A stretch of 28,778 nt of DNA from an uncultured bacterium (GCA_903876815.1 CAIRBL010000094.1:1-28778); one strand, 5' to 3'. Counted from the stretch's first letter, positions 5,701-13,724 are shown. Notes: generated by a model not told the origin, from the sequence alone. Numbers and translations: made by a program.

Positions 5701-7139
5701 GCGCTCACAGTGTGTAACTGAATAATATTGAGATGTTGCGCTTTGCCAAACAATTGCCCAGAAACAAAAACTATTTTATCTCCTGCTTTGACTTTTTTAT
5801 CTTTTAATAATAGTTTTTCTGAAGATTCTAATAGTTCATCTAGATTATCACATTCTTTGACCACATAACTTTTTACTCCCCAAACCAAATCTAAAGAGCG
5901 TCCAATGTGTTCTTCTACTACCATAGCGACAACGGGAATTTCCGCGCGATAACGAGAAATAACTTTGGCAGTAAAACCAGAATGAGTAAAAGCCACTATC
6001 AACTTGGCCTTGGTGTTTGAAGCCAAATGAAATACGGAGTCAGCTACAGCGCGAATATCACTTTCCTGTTTGTCAGCGTGAGAAGAAATATTTTTCTGAA
6101 AAGGAGATTTTTCAGTAGCAATGATAATATCTTGCATCACTTGCACAGTTTCTAATGGATATTTACCAAATGCTGTTTCGCCAGAAAGCATGACTGCATC
6201 AGCCCCATCAATCACAGCATTAGCCACATCTGAAACTTCAGCACGAGTTGGCTTAGGATTTTGAATCATCGAATCAAGCATTTGTGTAGCCACAATGACC
6301 GGTTTAGCAGCTGACAAACAATCCATAATCAATTCTTTTTGCATCAAAGGCACTTTGGCTTGCGGTACTTCGATGCCCAAATCTCCACGTGCCACCATAA
6401 TAGCGTCCGTCACTTTGATGATCTCATGACGTTTTTGAAAAGCCTCTAGTCTTTCAATCTTGGCCACTACTTGAACTGGATGCTTGGGTTTGTGTTTGTT
6501 AATTAATTTTTTTAAATCTAAAATATCTTTAGCCTCTGCTACAAAAGACAGCGCCACAAAATCTACACCTTGTTTCAAACCAAAGATCAAATCTTTTTTA
6601 TCCTTCTCAGTAATCACTGCTGTTTTTAATTTTAAACCCGGCACATTGATACCTTTGTGAGAAAAAATTATACCTCCTTTGATAACCTTAGCATAAACCA
6701 AACGATCTTCTATTTTTTCTACTGCCAACTGAATCAAGCCATCGGAAATCAAAACATTGCTACGCAAGTGTACACTTTCAGCAAAATGAGGATAATCCAC
6801 TGGTATCACACGATGAGGCAAGGTGTGCAAATTTATCTGCCTCAAAGCAGCTGAAGAAGCTAAAATAACTTTTTCTCTATTTTCCAGCTCCAAACCAGTA
6901 TCAATAATCTTAGCGACCCTGATACGTGGACCTTGTAAGTCTTGTAAAATAGCCACTGATTCTTTGGCCTTGAAGGCGGCGGCGCGAATATTTTTGATTA
7001 ATTTTGCATGTGATTTATGATCACCATGAGAAAAATTAAGTCGAGCAACATTCATGCCTGACTTAATTAATTGAAGTAAAATTTCACTACTATCTGAGCT
7101 GGGCCCAATAGTAGCCACTATCTTTGTTTTCTGATCCAC
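5694..7139 (-). CDS. pyk: Pyruvate kinase
   Basis: Transfers phosphate from PEP to ADP to give pyruvate and ATP, the last ATP-forming step of glycolysis. The 481 residues show the TIM-barrel start KTKIVATIGPSS, the MNVARLNFSHG motif, an inserted beta-barrel domain (about residues 70-165), VVAKIERLEAF with the catalytic-region lysine and glutamate, VARGDLGIEVP, the substrate segment MLDSMIQNPKPTRAEVSDVANAV with DGADAVMLSGETAFGKYP, and a C-terminal allosteric domain (about 350-480). The start is GTG at 7137-7139, six bases after the upstream gene's stop, so translation may be coupled. An alternative start would be too far from the conserved KTKIV motif. It shares an operon with PEP synthase, which catalyses the opposing step. 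Confidence 0.97.
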   Translation of the reverse strand: MDQKTKIVATIGPSSDSSEILLQLIKSGMNVARLNFSHGDHKSHAKLIKNIRAAAFKAKESVAILQDLQGPRIRVAKIIDTGLELENREKVILASSAALRQINLHTLPHRVIPVDYPHFAESVHLRSNVLISDGLIQLAVEKIEDRLVYAKVIKGGIIFSHKGINVPGLKLKTAVITEKDKKDLIFGLKQGVDFVALSFVAEAKDILDLKKLINKHKPKHPVQVVAKIERLEAFQKRHEIIKVTDAIMVARGDLGIEVPQAKVPLMQKELIMDCLSAAKPVIVATQMLDSMIQNPKPTRAEVSDVANAVIDGADAVMLSGETAFGKYPLETVQVMQDIIIATEKSPFQKNISSHADKQESDIRAVADSVFHLASNTKAKLIVAFTHSGFTAKVISRYRAEIPVVAMVVEEHIGRSLDLVWGVKSYVVKECDNLDELLESSEKLLLKDKKVKAGDKIVFVSGQLFGKAQHLNIIQLHTVSAS

Positions 7140-7145
7140 AAAAGT

Positions 7146-7463
7146 TTATAAATTTAATTTATTAACATATTTCCCCAAAATTGGCATCACCCAATACTTA
7201 CCATCCAAAGCACTTCTGATACCCAATAAAGAAAATAAAATAATCATGATAAATAAAAGTACATTAAAAAGCGGTATCCAAAATACTAGCCAAGCTAAAA
7301 TTTCTACCATAAATAATAACAAACCTTGTTTAGCATGAAATTGAGCAAATTCTGAACGACGGGCAAAAACTAAAGGCACTAAACATAGTACCCAAACGTA
7401 AGACAAAGAAGCCATGACCTTGTGGCTGTCAATATCTTTTTGTTTATGATCTGTATTTTCCAT
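7146..7463 (-). CDS. Small multi-pass membrane protein (DUF4870/Tic20-like)
   Basis: 105 residues with about three hydrophobic helices (VMASLSYVWVLCLVPLVF, LLLFMVEILAWLVFWI, LFNVLLFIMIILFSLLGI). The arrangement of helix 1, then FAQFHAKQGLLLF, then a hydrophobic hairpin resembles the small membrane proteins grouped as DUF4870/Tic20-like; function unknown. It lies 33 bp after the 246-residue membrane protein and 6 bp before the GTG of pyruvate kinase, so it is part of the same operon. A 16-bp near-palindrome (TCTAG/CTAGA arms, 7479-7494) precedes it. No Shine-Dalgarno. Confidence 0.8.
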   Translation of the reverse strand: MENTDHKQKDIDSHKVMASLSYVWVLCLVPLVFARRSEFAQFHAKQGLLLFMVEILAWLVFWIPLFNVLLFIMIILFSLLGIRSALDGKYWVMPILGKYVNKLNL

Positions 7464-7496
7464 AATATTTTTATTTAATCTAGTGCATGCTAGATA

Positions 7497-8237
7497 TTAA
7501 TTATTTTTATAAATTTTTACAAAAATACTAGCTACAACTGCCACTAAAAGCAAAACCCAAATCGGTTCAATAAAGACATTGAGCCAAGTCCAAATAGACT
7601 TGATGGCCCAGATTTTCCAGATCCCCAAAATAAAAACACCAAAAACAAAAGCCACTATCGCTGAAGCTATAACTTTTTCCCGTAAATAATTTTTTTTGAC
7701 CATAGCAAAATAAAACCAAACAAGCAATAAAACTAAGCGCCATAACCAAACAAATAATAAAATATTTTGATCTGACCAGAAAAAATGATTTTTCAAAAAA
7801 TATAAAAGCCACTCTCCACCAGCCAAAATCAACAACAAAGCCAAACTCATAAATAGCCAGCTAAAATCATTTTGTTCTAGTTTAGATAAAGCTGTTTCTA
7901 ATTCTTGCGTATCTTCTTCTGCTAAATCATCATCCACAACATCTTCTTCCGCCTGCTCTTTTATAGCTTGACTTTCCTCCACCATCTCTTGATCTTGCTC
8001 TGCTAAACTTTCAGCTAGCTGATCTTGCAAAGGAAGCTCTTCTGTCTTAACAGTCGTATTAGCTCCTGAATCATCTACTGGTTCAGAAACCAAAGCTTTT
8101 GGTGTATCTTTCAACATATTCAAATCAGCCACAAAAATCTCCTCAGAAATCTCAGAATACTCCCAAGGATAATTTTCTGCACTCTGATAATCAAGCTCTT
8201 CAGCTTTTTGTAATTCTTTCTCTAAATCTTTCAGCAT
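7497..8237 (-). CDS. Acidic membrane protein of unknown function
   Basis: The 246 residues fall into two halves. The first 130 or so are strongly acidic, low-complexity and probably disordered (EELPLQDQLAESLAEQDQE and similar). The second half has about four hydrophobic helices (LFMSLALLLILAGGEWLLYF, LFVWLWRLVLLLVWFYFAMV, IASAIVAFVFGVFILGIW, WVLLLVAVVASIFV) and ends KIYKNN. I do not recognise a family. It is the first gene of the cluster leading to pyruvate kinase and PEP synthase, behind a TATAAT promoter. An adaptor or scaffold at the membrane is possible, but nothing in the sequence shows it. Confidence 0.75.
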   Translation of the reverse strand: MLKDLEKELQKAEELDYQSAENYPWEYSEISEEIFVADLNMLKDTPKALVSEPVDDSGANTTVKTEELPLQDQLAESLAEQDQEMVEESQAIKEQAEEDVVDDDLAEEDTQELETALSKLEQNDFSWLFMSLALLLILAGGEWLLYFLKNHFFWSDQNILLFVWLWRLVLLLVWFYFAMVKKNYLREKVIASAIVAFVFGVFILGIWKIWAIKSIWTWLNVFIEPIWVLLLVAVVASIFVKIYKNN

Positions 8238-8254
8238 AAGTAATTCACAGCTAT

Positions 8255-8283
8255 ATTATACAATACTTAGCTTGTTTATGGAA
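8255..8283 (-). promoter_or_regulatory. Promoter of the membrane protein-pyk-ppsA cluster
   Basis: TTCCAT (8278-8283), a 17-nt spacer and perfect TATAAT (8255-8260) lie 17 bp before ATG 8237. The -35 match is weak and the -10 is exact. A palindrome (ATCCCG/CGGGAT, 8303-8319) lies just upstream. Confidence 0.6.
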
Positions 8284-8341
8284 TATTATCGAGCGCAGCG
8301 AGATCCCGCTCTGCGGGATAGCATTTTTTAAGCCCATAAAC

Positions 8342-8368
8342 AAAAATCCCGGGATAGCCCCGGGATTT
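8342..8368 (-). terminator. groEL terminator
   Basis: A perfect 10-bp stem (8344-8353, 8359-8368) around a 5-nt loop continues into TTTTT on the minus strand, 22 bp after the groEL stop. A second, smaller ATCCCG palindrome follows at 8303-8319. Confidence 0.85.
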
Positions 8369-8390
8369 ATATAATCTCACTTTTTGTTTT

Positions 8391-10028
8391 TTACATCATT
8401 CCGCCCATGCCACCCATGCCCGGCATACCATGTCCATGACCATCGTCTTTATCAGCTTTAGGGATATCAGTAATAACTGCTTCAGTGGTCAAAAACATAC
8501 CAGCAGCTGAAGCGGCATTTTGCAAAGCTGAACGAGTAACTTTGGTCGGATCAACGATACCAGCTTTAACCAAATCTTCCATTTTATCGTCTTTGGCGTT
8601 GTAACCGAAATTATCTTTTTGACGTAAAACTTCTGCCACAATCACACCACCATCCTTACCAGCATTAGCAGCTATTTGTGCCAATGGAGCAAGCAGTGCT
8701 TTTTTCAAAATTTCAGCGCCTAATTTTTCTTCCTCGACTAAATTTAAATCATCAATCACTGCTAATGAACGTAAATAAGCCACGCCACCGCCGACAATCA
8801 CACCTTCTTCTACGGCTGCTTTAGTGGCAGCCAATGCATCCTCAATACGGTCTTTCTTTTCTTTCATTTCTGTTTCCGTGGCAGCTCCTACTTTGATCAC
8901 GGCTACGCCACCGGATAATTTAGCTAAACGTTCACTTAATTTTTCTTTATCAAAATCAGATTCTGTATTTTTGATAGCTTGCTCGATTTGTTTAATACGT
9001 TCTTTGATTTGCGCTTCATCGCCCTTACCGTCAACTATAGTAGTATTATCTTTAGTAGAAACTACTTTGCGAGCAGAGCCCAACATGTCTACACTAGCAT
9101 TAACCAATTTCAAACCAATTTCTTCAGAAATCACTTTGGCCCCAGTCAAGGCAGCAATATCATGTAAGGTTTCTTTTTTACGATCACCAAAACCTGGAGC
9201 TTTTACGGCTAAAGTAGAAAAAGCGCCTCGCAATTTATTTACTACTAGAGTAGCCAAAGCATCACCTTCAATGTCATCAGCAATAATCACTAATTCTTTA
9301 CGACCAGTTGTGGCGAGTGATTCTAACAATGGCAAAAGATCTTGTAAGTTAGAAACTTTTTGATCAGTGATCAAGATACTTGGATCTTCATAAACGGCCT
9401 GCATTTTTTCACTGTCTGTCACCATATAATGTGAAGCATAACCTTTATCAAACTGCATGCCCTCTACTACTTCTTTATCAACGCCAAAACTTTGATTTTC
9501 CTCGACAGTAATCACACCGTTTTTGCCGACAGCTTCCATAGCGGAAGCAATAATAGCACCGATCTCTTTGTCATTAGCAGAAATGGAAGCAACCTGTTCA
9601 ATCTCTTGTTGGTTGGCTACCTCTTTAGAAATTTCTTTTAAATGTTTGACAACCGCTTCAACAGCTAAATCAATACCACGTTTTAAAGCTAAAGGATTAG
9701 CACCGGCTGTCACATTTTTTAGGCCTTCAGAAATAATACTTTGAGCAAGCACCGTAGCAGTTGTCGTACCGTCACCGGCCACATCAGCGGTTTTTGAGGC
9801 TACCTCTTTGACAATCTCTGCGCCCAAATTTTCAAACTTGTCTTCTAATTCAATATCTTTGGCAACAGTTACGCCATCTTTAGTAATTGTTGGCGCACCA
9901 TAACCTTTATCTAAAACAACGTTACGGCCTTTTGGCCCTAAAGTTACTTTGACAGAATTAGCTAGTTTATCGACACCAGCACGCATTTTGCTACGTGCTT
10001 CTTCATTAAAAATTATTTGTTTAGCCAT
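8391..10028 (-). CDS. groEL: Chaperonin GroEL (60 kDa, Hsp60)
   Basis: ATP-driven protein-folding ring that works with GroES in the cytoplasm. The 545 residues are the standard length. Visible hallmarks: N-terminal AKQIIFNEEARSKM, the nucleotide-binding LGPKGRNVVLDKGYGAPTIT and DVAGDGTTTATVLAQ, the apical-domain KAPGFGDRRK-type segment (KAPGFGDRKKE), the AAVEEGVIVGGGVAYL segment, and the flexible Gly/Met tail GMPGMGGMGGMM. It lies 143 bp downstream of groES, a longer gap than usual, filled with short repeats. No separate promoter is obvious, so it is probably expressed from the CIRCE-controlled promoter before groES. No Shine-Dalgarno. Confidence 0.99.
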   Translation of the reverse strand: MAKQIIFNEEARSKMRAGVDKLANSVKVTLGPKGRNVVLDKGYGAPTITKDGVTVAKDIELEDKFENLGAEIVKEVASKTADVAGDGTTTATVLAQSIISEGLKNVTAGANPLALKRGIDLAVEAVVKHLKEISKEVANQQEIEQVASISANDKEIGAIIASAMEAVGKNGVITVEENQSFGVDKEVVEGMQFDKGYASHYMVTDSEKMQAVYEDPSILITDQKVSNLQDLLPLLESLATTGRKELVIIADDIEGDALATLVVNKLRGAFSTLAVKAPGFGDRKKETLHDIAALTGAKVISEEIGLKLVNASVDMLGSARKVVSTKDNTTIVDGKGDEAQIKERIKQIEQAIKNTESDFDKEKLSERLAKLSGGVAVIKVGAATETEMKEKKDRIEDALAATKAAVEEGVIVGGGVAYLRSLAVIDDLNLVEEEKLGAEILKKALLAPLAQIAANAGKDGGVIVAEVLRQKDNFGYNAKDDKMEDLVKAGIVDPTKVTRSALQNAASAAGMFLTTEAVITDIPKADKDDGHGHGMPGMGGMGGMM

Positions 10029-10078
10029 ATATTTTTATAGTTAAAATTTAGATTGATGTTTTGAAAAAATAATTTGTC

Positions 10079-10156
10079 TTCGAGCGAGTGAAACGAGTCG
10101 AGAAGTATAAAAACTTTTTTCTCAAGTTCTCGACTACGCTCAAGTTCTCGACTACG
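10079..10156. repeat. Short repeats between groES and groEL
   Basis: An 18-bp unit, CTCAAGTTCTCGACTACG, occurs twice in tandem at 10121-10138 and 10139-10156. Beside it is an imperfect dyad rich in CGAG (10079-10106). They lie in the untranslated gap of the chaperonin operon and could form structure in the mRNA. Two copies only, so not a CRISPR. Confidence 0.7.
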
Positions 10157-10171
10157 CTCGAACACACGAAA

Positions 10172-10447
10172 CTATTCAGCGACCGCTAATAAATCATCAT
10201 GATTTAAAATTTTATATTCCTGACCATCGACTTTAATCTCCGTGCCAGCATATTCAGAAGCTATTACTTTTTGTCCAACGCTTACATTTAAAGCCTTGAT
10301 TTTTTCACCTTGTCCAAGTGAAACAATTTCTCCTTCCAAACGATTTTCTTTAGTTACTGACTCTGGTAAAATAATACCAGACTTAGTAGTTTCCTGCTTT
10401 GGTAAAATTTTGATGATCACACGATCTCCTAGTGGTTTTAAATTCAT
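10172..10447 (-). CDS. groES: Co-chaperonin GroES (10 kDa)
   Basis: Heptameric lid of the GroEL chamber. The 91 residues match the family from MNLKPLGDRVIIKILP through the mobile loop region (KQETTKSGIILPES) to the C-terminal KILNHDDLLAVAE. First gene of the groES-groEL operon, 39 bp after the CIRCE operator. No Shine-Dalgarno: the leader before ATG is A/T-only apart from GC around 10457. Confidence 0.98.
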   Translation of the reverse strand: MNLKPLGDRVIIKILPKQETTKSGIILPESVTKENRLEGEIVSLGQGEKIKALNVSVGQKVIASEYAGTEIKVDGQEYKILNHDDLLAVAE

Positions 10448-10485
10448 ATTTTTTCTGCTTAATTATTAAATAATAAATAACTAAA

Positions 10486-10512
10486 TTAGCACTCTAGATT
10501 ATAGAGTGCTAA
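10486..10512. promoter_or_regulatory. CIRCE operator (HrcA binding site)
   Basis: TTAGCACTC (10486-10494), a 9-nt spacer and GAGTGCTAA (10504-10512) match the CIRCE consensus exactly. CIRCE is bound by the HrcA repressor and released on heat stress. The -10 box of the groES promoter sits inside the spacer, so HrcA binding would block polymerase directly. Confidence 0.97.
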
Positions 10513-10526
10513 TTATCTTTTGTCAA
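10498..10526 (-). promoter_or_regulatory. groES-groEL promoter (consensus sigma-70 type)
   Basis: TTGACA (10521-10526), a 17-nt spacer and TATAAT (10498-10503) on the minus strand: both boxes and the spacing are at consensus. A 7-bp hairpin (10530-10536/10541-10547) lies directly upstream, but it lacks a T-run and is not a convincing terminator for the preceding gene. Confidence 0.93.
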
Positions 10527-10563
10527 TCCCGCTCCTCGCAAGGAGCGCTGATCAAGAATATAT

Positions 10564-11388
10564 TTATTTTTTATAATTTTTCATTGCTTCCTCTACCGCC
10601 TCTTTAATTGGCCGCATGTGAATACCAAATTTTTCTAAATTTGTAGATTGCATAATATTATTGGATCGTTTTTTGCAAGCTAAACCAGAATCAACTAATT
10701 CCTCTGGACTAATCCATTCTTTTTCGGCGATTGGTTCAACATATTTATTATACAAAGCCAAAATTTCTCGATGTGTGATAGCTCCTGGATTAGTACAATG
10801 AAAAATACCGCTAGCTTTTTTCTCTAACAATTGTCTGAAAGCTAAAATCATATCTGGCACAACAGTGGCCGAATTATTCACATCTACAACCTTTGGATAA
10901 GCAACTAATTTGTCAATCATATTAGCCCGATGCTTTCTGTCATCAATCGGCATACGAATACGGGCAATGCCCACATTTTCTAAAGTAGACAAAACTAAAT
11001 CAGCAGCATATTTTGCTCTTGAATAAACGGCTACCGGATTAGCTGCGTCCGTTTCTTTCCAGGGACCACCGTGTGGAGAATCACCATAAAAAATACAACC
11101 TGTACCCATGTGTAACAAATATACATTCATCTCTTTACAAGCTTCAGCAATAATGACTGGCAAAATAGTATTACCCTGGATGGTTTCTAACTGATGTGTT
11201 TCACACCAATCTACATTTGGCTTACCAACCACGCCAGCCGCATTTAAAACTGCGTCGGGCTGATGTGTTTTTAATAACTCCAAAACATCATTTTTAGTGC
11301 TGATGATTTTATCAGTGATGATAGAATCAGGCCACTCTTCGTGACAACGATTTCCTAACCAGCCGTTGCCAATAATTAAAATTTTCAT
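10564..11388 (-). CDS. NDP-sugar reductase of RmlD / rhamnose 3,5-epimerase-4-reductase type
   Basis: Short-chain dehydrogenase/reductase of 274 residues. It has a Rossmann nucleotide motif (KILIIGNGWLGNRC) and the catalytic pair Tyr122-x3-Lys126 (YSRAK). The general family is RmlD (dTDP-4-dehydrorhamnose reductase). Several stretches are closer, from memory, to the plant bifunctional UDP-4-keto-6-deoxyglucose 3,5-epimerase/4-reductase (NRS/ER): NAAGVVGKPNVDWCETHQLE, TGCIF, RMPI, TNPGAITHREIL and KRSNN. It would make an activated 6-deoxysugar such as rhamnose. Last gene of a three-gene operon with an O-antigen ligase-like protein and a nucleotidyltransferase-like protein, 23 bp after the former, which fits surface glycan synthesis. 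No dehydratase (RmlB type) is in the window. Confidence 0.85.
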   Translation of the reverse strand: MKILIIGNGWLGNRCHEEWPDSIITDKIISTKNDVLELLKTHQPDAVLNAAGVVGKPNVDWCETHQLETIQGNTILPVIIAEACKEMNVYLLHMGTGCIFYGDSPHGGPWKETDAANPVAVYSRAKYAADLVLSTLENVGIARIRMPIDDRKHRANMIDKLVAYPKVVDVNNSATVVPDMILAFRQLLEKKASGIFHCTNPGAITHREILALYNKYVEPIAEKEWISPEELVDSGLACKKRSNNIMQSTNLEKFGIHMRPIKEAVEEAMKNYKK

Positions 11389-11411
11389 AAATAATTTATT
11401 TGAACAAATAA

Positions 11412-12692
11412 TTAAATTTTTTTATTTAAATTTGGTTTATAAAAATAAAAAATTAAACTCAACATCAAAACACCGCTCCAAGCTGTCCATAAATAATGAT
11501 CAAAAAAACCTAAAACCACAAAAACTAAAAGCCAAACATTAAATATTTTTTTCCACGCTTGCCAAAAAAAGACGCGCCATAAATTTAGCAACAAAATAAA
11601 ACCCACTACACCAATTTCTGCTAGACTCAATAAAAAAATATTATGAATTGGTTGCACCTCGTATGGCATTTGCCCTTCTTGTAAATTTACATACGTATTT
11701 GCACCCAGACCTTGACCAAATAAAACTACTTTAGGATCGTGCCAATTTATTTGTTTTAAACCAGATAAACGTTGAGTAATAGACTGCTGTTCCAAATCGC
11801 CACTACCCGTCAAACGAGCTCGCCAGACCCCAGGAAAAATCATTTCTACCAAGAAAATGAGAGTTAAAAATACAAGTAACATTTTGATAACTACTTGCAG
11901 TTTTAAATATTGCCTTTGCATCAATGCTTTGATAAATAAAAACAATATTGCCAAACATAAAGCTAAAATTGCCCCTCGAGAAAAACTAAAAAGCAAACCA
12001 AGCATCACTATCATCAGGGCAATTAAAACTAAGATTAGTTTTAAGGCCAAAAACTTTATTTTAGGACCATGCCAATTTTCTGCTTTGGCCTGAGTGTAAA
12101 TATGTAACCAACACCAAAAACCAGCCAGACTGGCCAGCACTAAAAATCCACCCAAAACATTGGGGTGAGTAAAAGCTCCATAGGCGCGCAAAATTCTATT
12201 TAAATCATACTGCACCACTGAAACGCCTAAGGTTTCAGGTAAGTGTTCGGCTAGCCCCAAAAATTTTTGCGCTGGGATTTTTTGCACAATAGTTTGCCAA
12301 ATAGCCAAAAGCCCCTGGATAAAACCACTGACAAATAAACTAATATAAACTAATTTTTGTTCCTGTTTGTACAACACAAAAAGTAAACAACAAAAACCAA
12401 CTAAATAGCTCAGCAGATAAAAAGATACTGCCGGTAAAGCGGAAAAAATACTGATCAAACACAGGTACACTAGTGTCAGAGCAAGCCAAAATATTTTTCT
12501 GTTGTCATGCCTTTGATGTTTAGTAAATGCCAAAAAAAATAAGATGATCAAAACAATCATACTGGCATACAAACTAAAACGACCATACTCCCAAAGCTGT
12601 CCGTTGATCAAATTCTCGCCTACAATCCAACGTGTTTGCCAGGGCAATAATAAAACAAACAGACTAAATAAAATTTTATTTACTTTCTCCAT
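11412..12692 (-). CDS. O-antigen ligase/polymerase-like membrane protein (Wzy/WaaL family)
   Basis: 426 residues with about eleven to twelve membrane helices over most of the length. It fits the O-antigen ligase/polymerase superfamily (PF04932): a large non-cytoplasmic loop (about residues 295-355) leads into PIHNIFLLSLAEIGVVGF, where His350 is at the position of the conserved H-N/S motif, followed by the final helices. Members polymerise or transfer lipid-linked sugars at the outer face of the membrane. The start ATG 12692 overlaps the last 17 bp of the upstream nucleotidyltransferase-like gene, so the two are probably translationally coupled. Whether it acts as ligase or polymerase, and on which glycan or protein, cannot be told from the sequence. 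Confidence 0.85.
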   Translation of the reverse strand: MEKVNKILFSLFVLLLPWQTRWIVGENLINGQLWEYGRFSLYASMIVLIILFFLAFTKHQRHDNRKIFWLALTLVYLCLISIFSALPAVSFYLLSYLVGFCCLLFVLYKQEQKLVYISLFVSGFIQGLLAIWQTIVQKIPAQKFLGLAEHLPETLGVSVVQYDLNRILRAYGAFTHPNVLGGFLVLASLAGFWCWLHIYTQAKAENWHGPKIKFLALKLILVLIALMIVMLGLLFSFSRGAILALCLAILFLFIKALMQRQYLKLQVVIKMLLVFLTLIFLVEMIFPGVWRARLTGSGDLEQQSITQRLSGLKQINWHDPKVVLFGQGLGANTYVNLQEGQMPYEVQPIHNIFLLSLAEIGVVGFILLLNLWRVFFWQAWKKIFNVWLLVFVVLGFFDHYLWTAWSGVLMLSLIFYFYKPNLNKKI

Positions 12693-13644
12693 TGTAAATT
12701 TCTTTATCTATTAAAGTATGTACTCGCTCTCTCCATTTTTTATAAAATGCTTCTCGCCTATCATTAGAATGAAATTTTAGCATATGTTCATTGACAATCA
12801 CTCTGGTGTCAACGTTGATCATTTCCTGCAAATTGCGACTGATGATCCTGGCTTGAGCTCTGCGATATAATGATTCAAACCATCTACCAAAAAATATCGG
12901 CGAAAAAATTAAAGCCAAAATCTTTGCTACCAACTCAGATAAAAAATATGGCTTAAGTTCTTTGGCAAATTGATTAGGAAACACATTGGGTAAATACTTT
13001 GTAATCCAGGTATTGCTTTGAAAAAATTTTTGATAAGTTTCTTCTCGATCAAAAACTGGCAATAACTGCGCCACCCAATAAGGAGAATAAATATCATTTT
13101 GATGCATCATGATGCTCTGAATATCCAGAACTTCTTCGCTGATAAAAAAACTAAAACAAAAAGCATCCCGACTGGTTTTGACAGTTGGTCGCAAACCCAA
13201 GACATGCACACAAACAATAGTCAAAAATCTCACTACCCAGATTTTATCTTTTTGAGCAATAACAAAAAAATCAATATCACTATCCTCACCCGTATTGCTA
13301 TAAGCCAAAGTATTGCAAATAGCGATCATTTTGATAAAAGGTAAATAGCGATAAAAACGAATCAATAACAAGGCCCGATTAAATTTTCTTTCTGCTAAAT
13401 TATTGTGGTGTTTACGAATCAAGTGCGTGTATTCTCTACCACATAAAGAATAAAAAGCTTCTGTACAGTTTAATTTTTCTTGTAAAATTTGACTCGTCTC
13501 TAAAATATCTTTGACTTCTGCTAAAGAAACTTTTCTACCTGGACGATAAAGCCACTTCCAAATTTCTTCGGCAGTTAAAGGGTAGTTAAAAACATCAAAA
13601 AAGGCCACAGTTTTTAAAATAGATTGTTCAATGACTGAGCGCAT
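12676..13644 (-). CDS. Nucleotidyltransferase-like protein (pol beta fold) with winged-helix N-terminus
   Basis: 322 residues. An N-terminal helix-turn-helix-like segment (about 5-90; KTVAFFDVFNYPLTAEEIWKWL) precedes a minimal nucleotidyltransferase core. The metal-binding pair is in DSDIDFFVIA (Asp123, Asp125), followed by the IWVVRFLT segment typical of a family common in Patescibacteria. The canonical Gly-Ser of the pol beta fold, expected just before the acidic pair, is replaced: the sequence reads ICNTLAYSNTGEDSDID. The activity may therefore be altered or lost. It is the first gene of the glycan operon, with a promoter only 9 bp upstream, and overlaps the ligase-like gene. The substrate is unknown. 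Confidence 0.75.
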   Translation of the reverse strand: MRSVIEQSILKTVAFFDVFNYPLTAEEIWKWLYRPGRKVSLAEVKDILETSQILQEKLNCTEAFYSLCGREYTHLIRKHHNNLAERKFNRALLLIRFYRYLPFIKMIAICNTLAYSNTGEDSDIDFFVIAQKDKIWVVRFLTIVCVHVLGLRPTVKTSRDAFCFSFFISEEVLDIQSIMMHQNDIYSPYWVAQLLPVFDREETYQKFFQSNTWITKYLPNVFPNQFAKELKPYFLSELVAKILALIFSPIFFGRWFESLYRRAQARIISRNLQEMINVDTRVIVNEHMLKFHSNDRREAFYKKWRERVHTLIDKEIYNGESK

Positions 13645-13653
13645 AACACCTAT

Positions 13654-13682
13654 ATCTTAAACAAAGCTTACTCTTTTGACAA
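13654..13682 (-). promoter_or_regulatory. Promoter of the glycan operon, near-leaderless
   Basis: TTGTCA (13677-13682), a 17-nt spacer and TAAGAT (13654-13659) end only 9 nt before ATG 13644. Transcription would begin about two or three bases before the start codon. Confidence 0.6.
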
Positions 13683-13687
13683 GTAAA

Positions 13688-13719
13688 CAAAAAATTCACC
13701 GAAATTTCAGTGAATTTTT
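13688..13719 (-). terminator. uvrA terminator
   Basis: A stem with arms AAAAATTCAC/GTGAATTTTT (outer part 13690-13699 and 13709-13718), with further pairing inside, is flanked by A and T runs. It lies directly after the uvrA stop codon and ahead of the glycan operon promoter. Confidence 0.8.
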
Positions 13720-13724
13720 GCCTA

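Noticed and set aside
8824..9363. 179-residue plus-strand ORF
   Set aside because: Lies entirely antisense to the conserved groEL coding sequence, with no start signal or recognisable protein.
10121..10156. Possible CRISPR or tandem array
   Set aside because: Only two adjacent 18-bp copies without spacers; no cas genes in the window. No CRISPR array was seen anywhere else.
10530..10547. Intrinsic terminator between the glycan operon and groES promoter
   Set aside because: The 7-bp hairpin is perfect but not followed by a T-run on either strand; also, on the minus strand it comes before groES and after no gene end other than the distant reductase stop at 10564.
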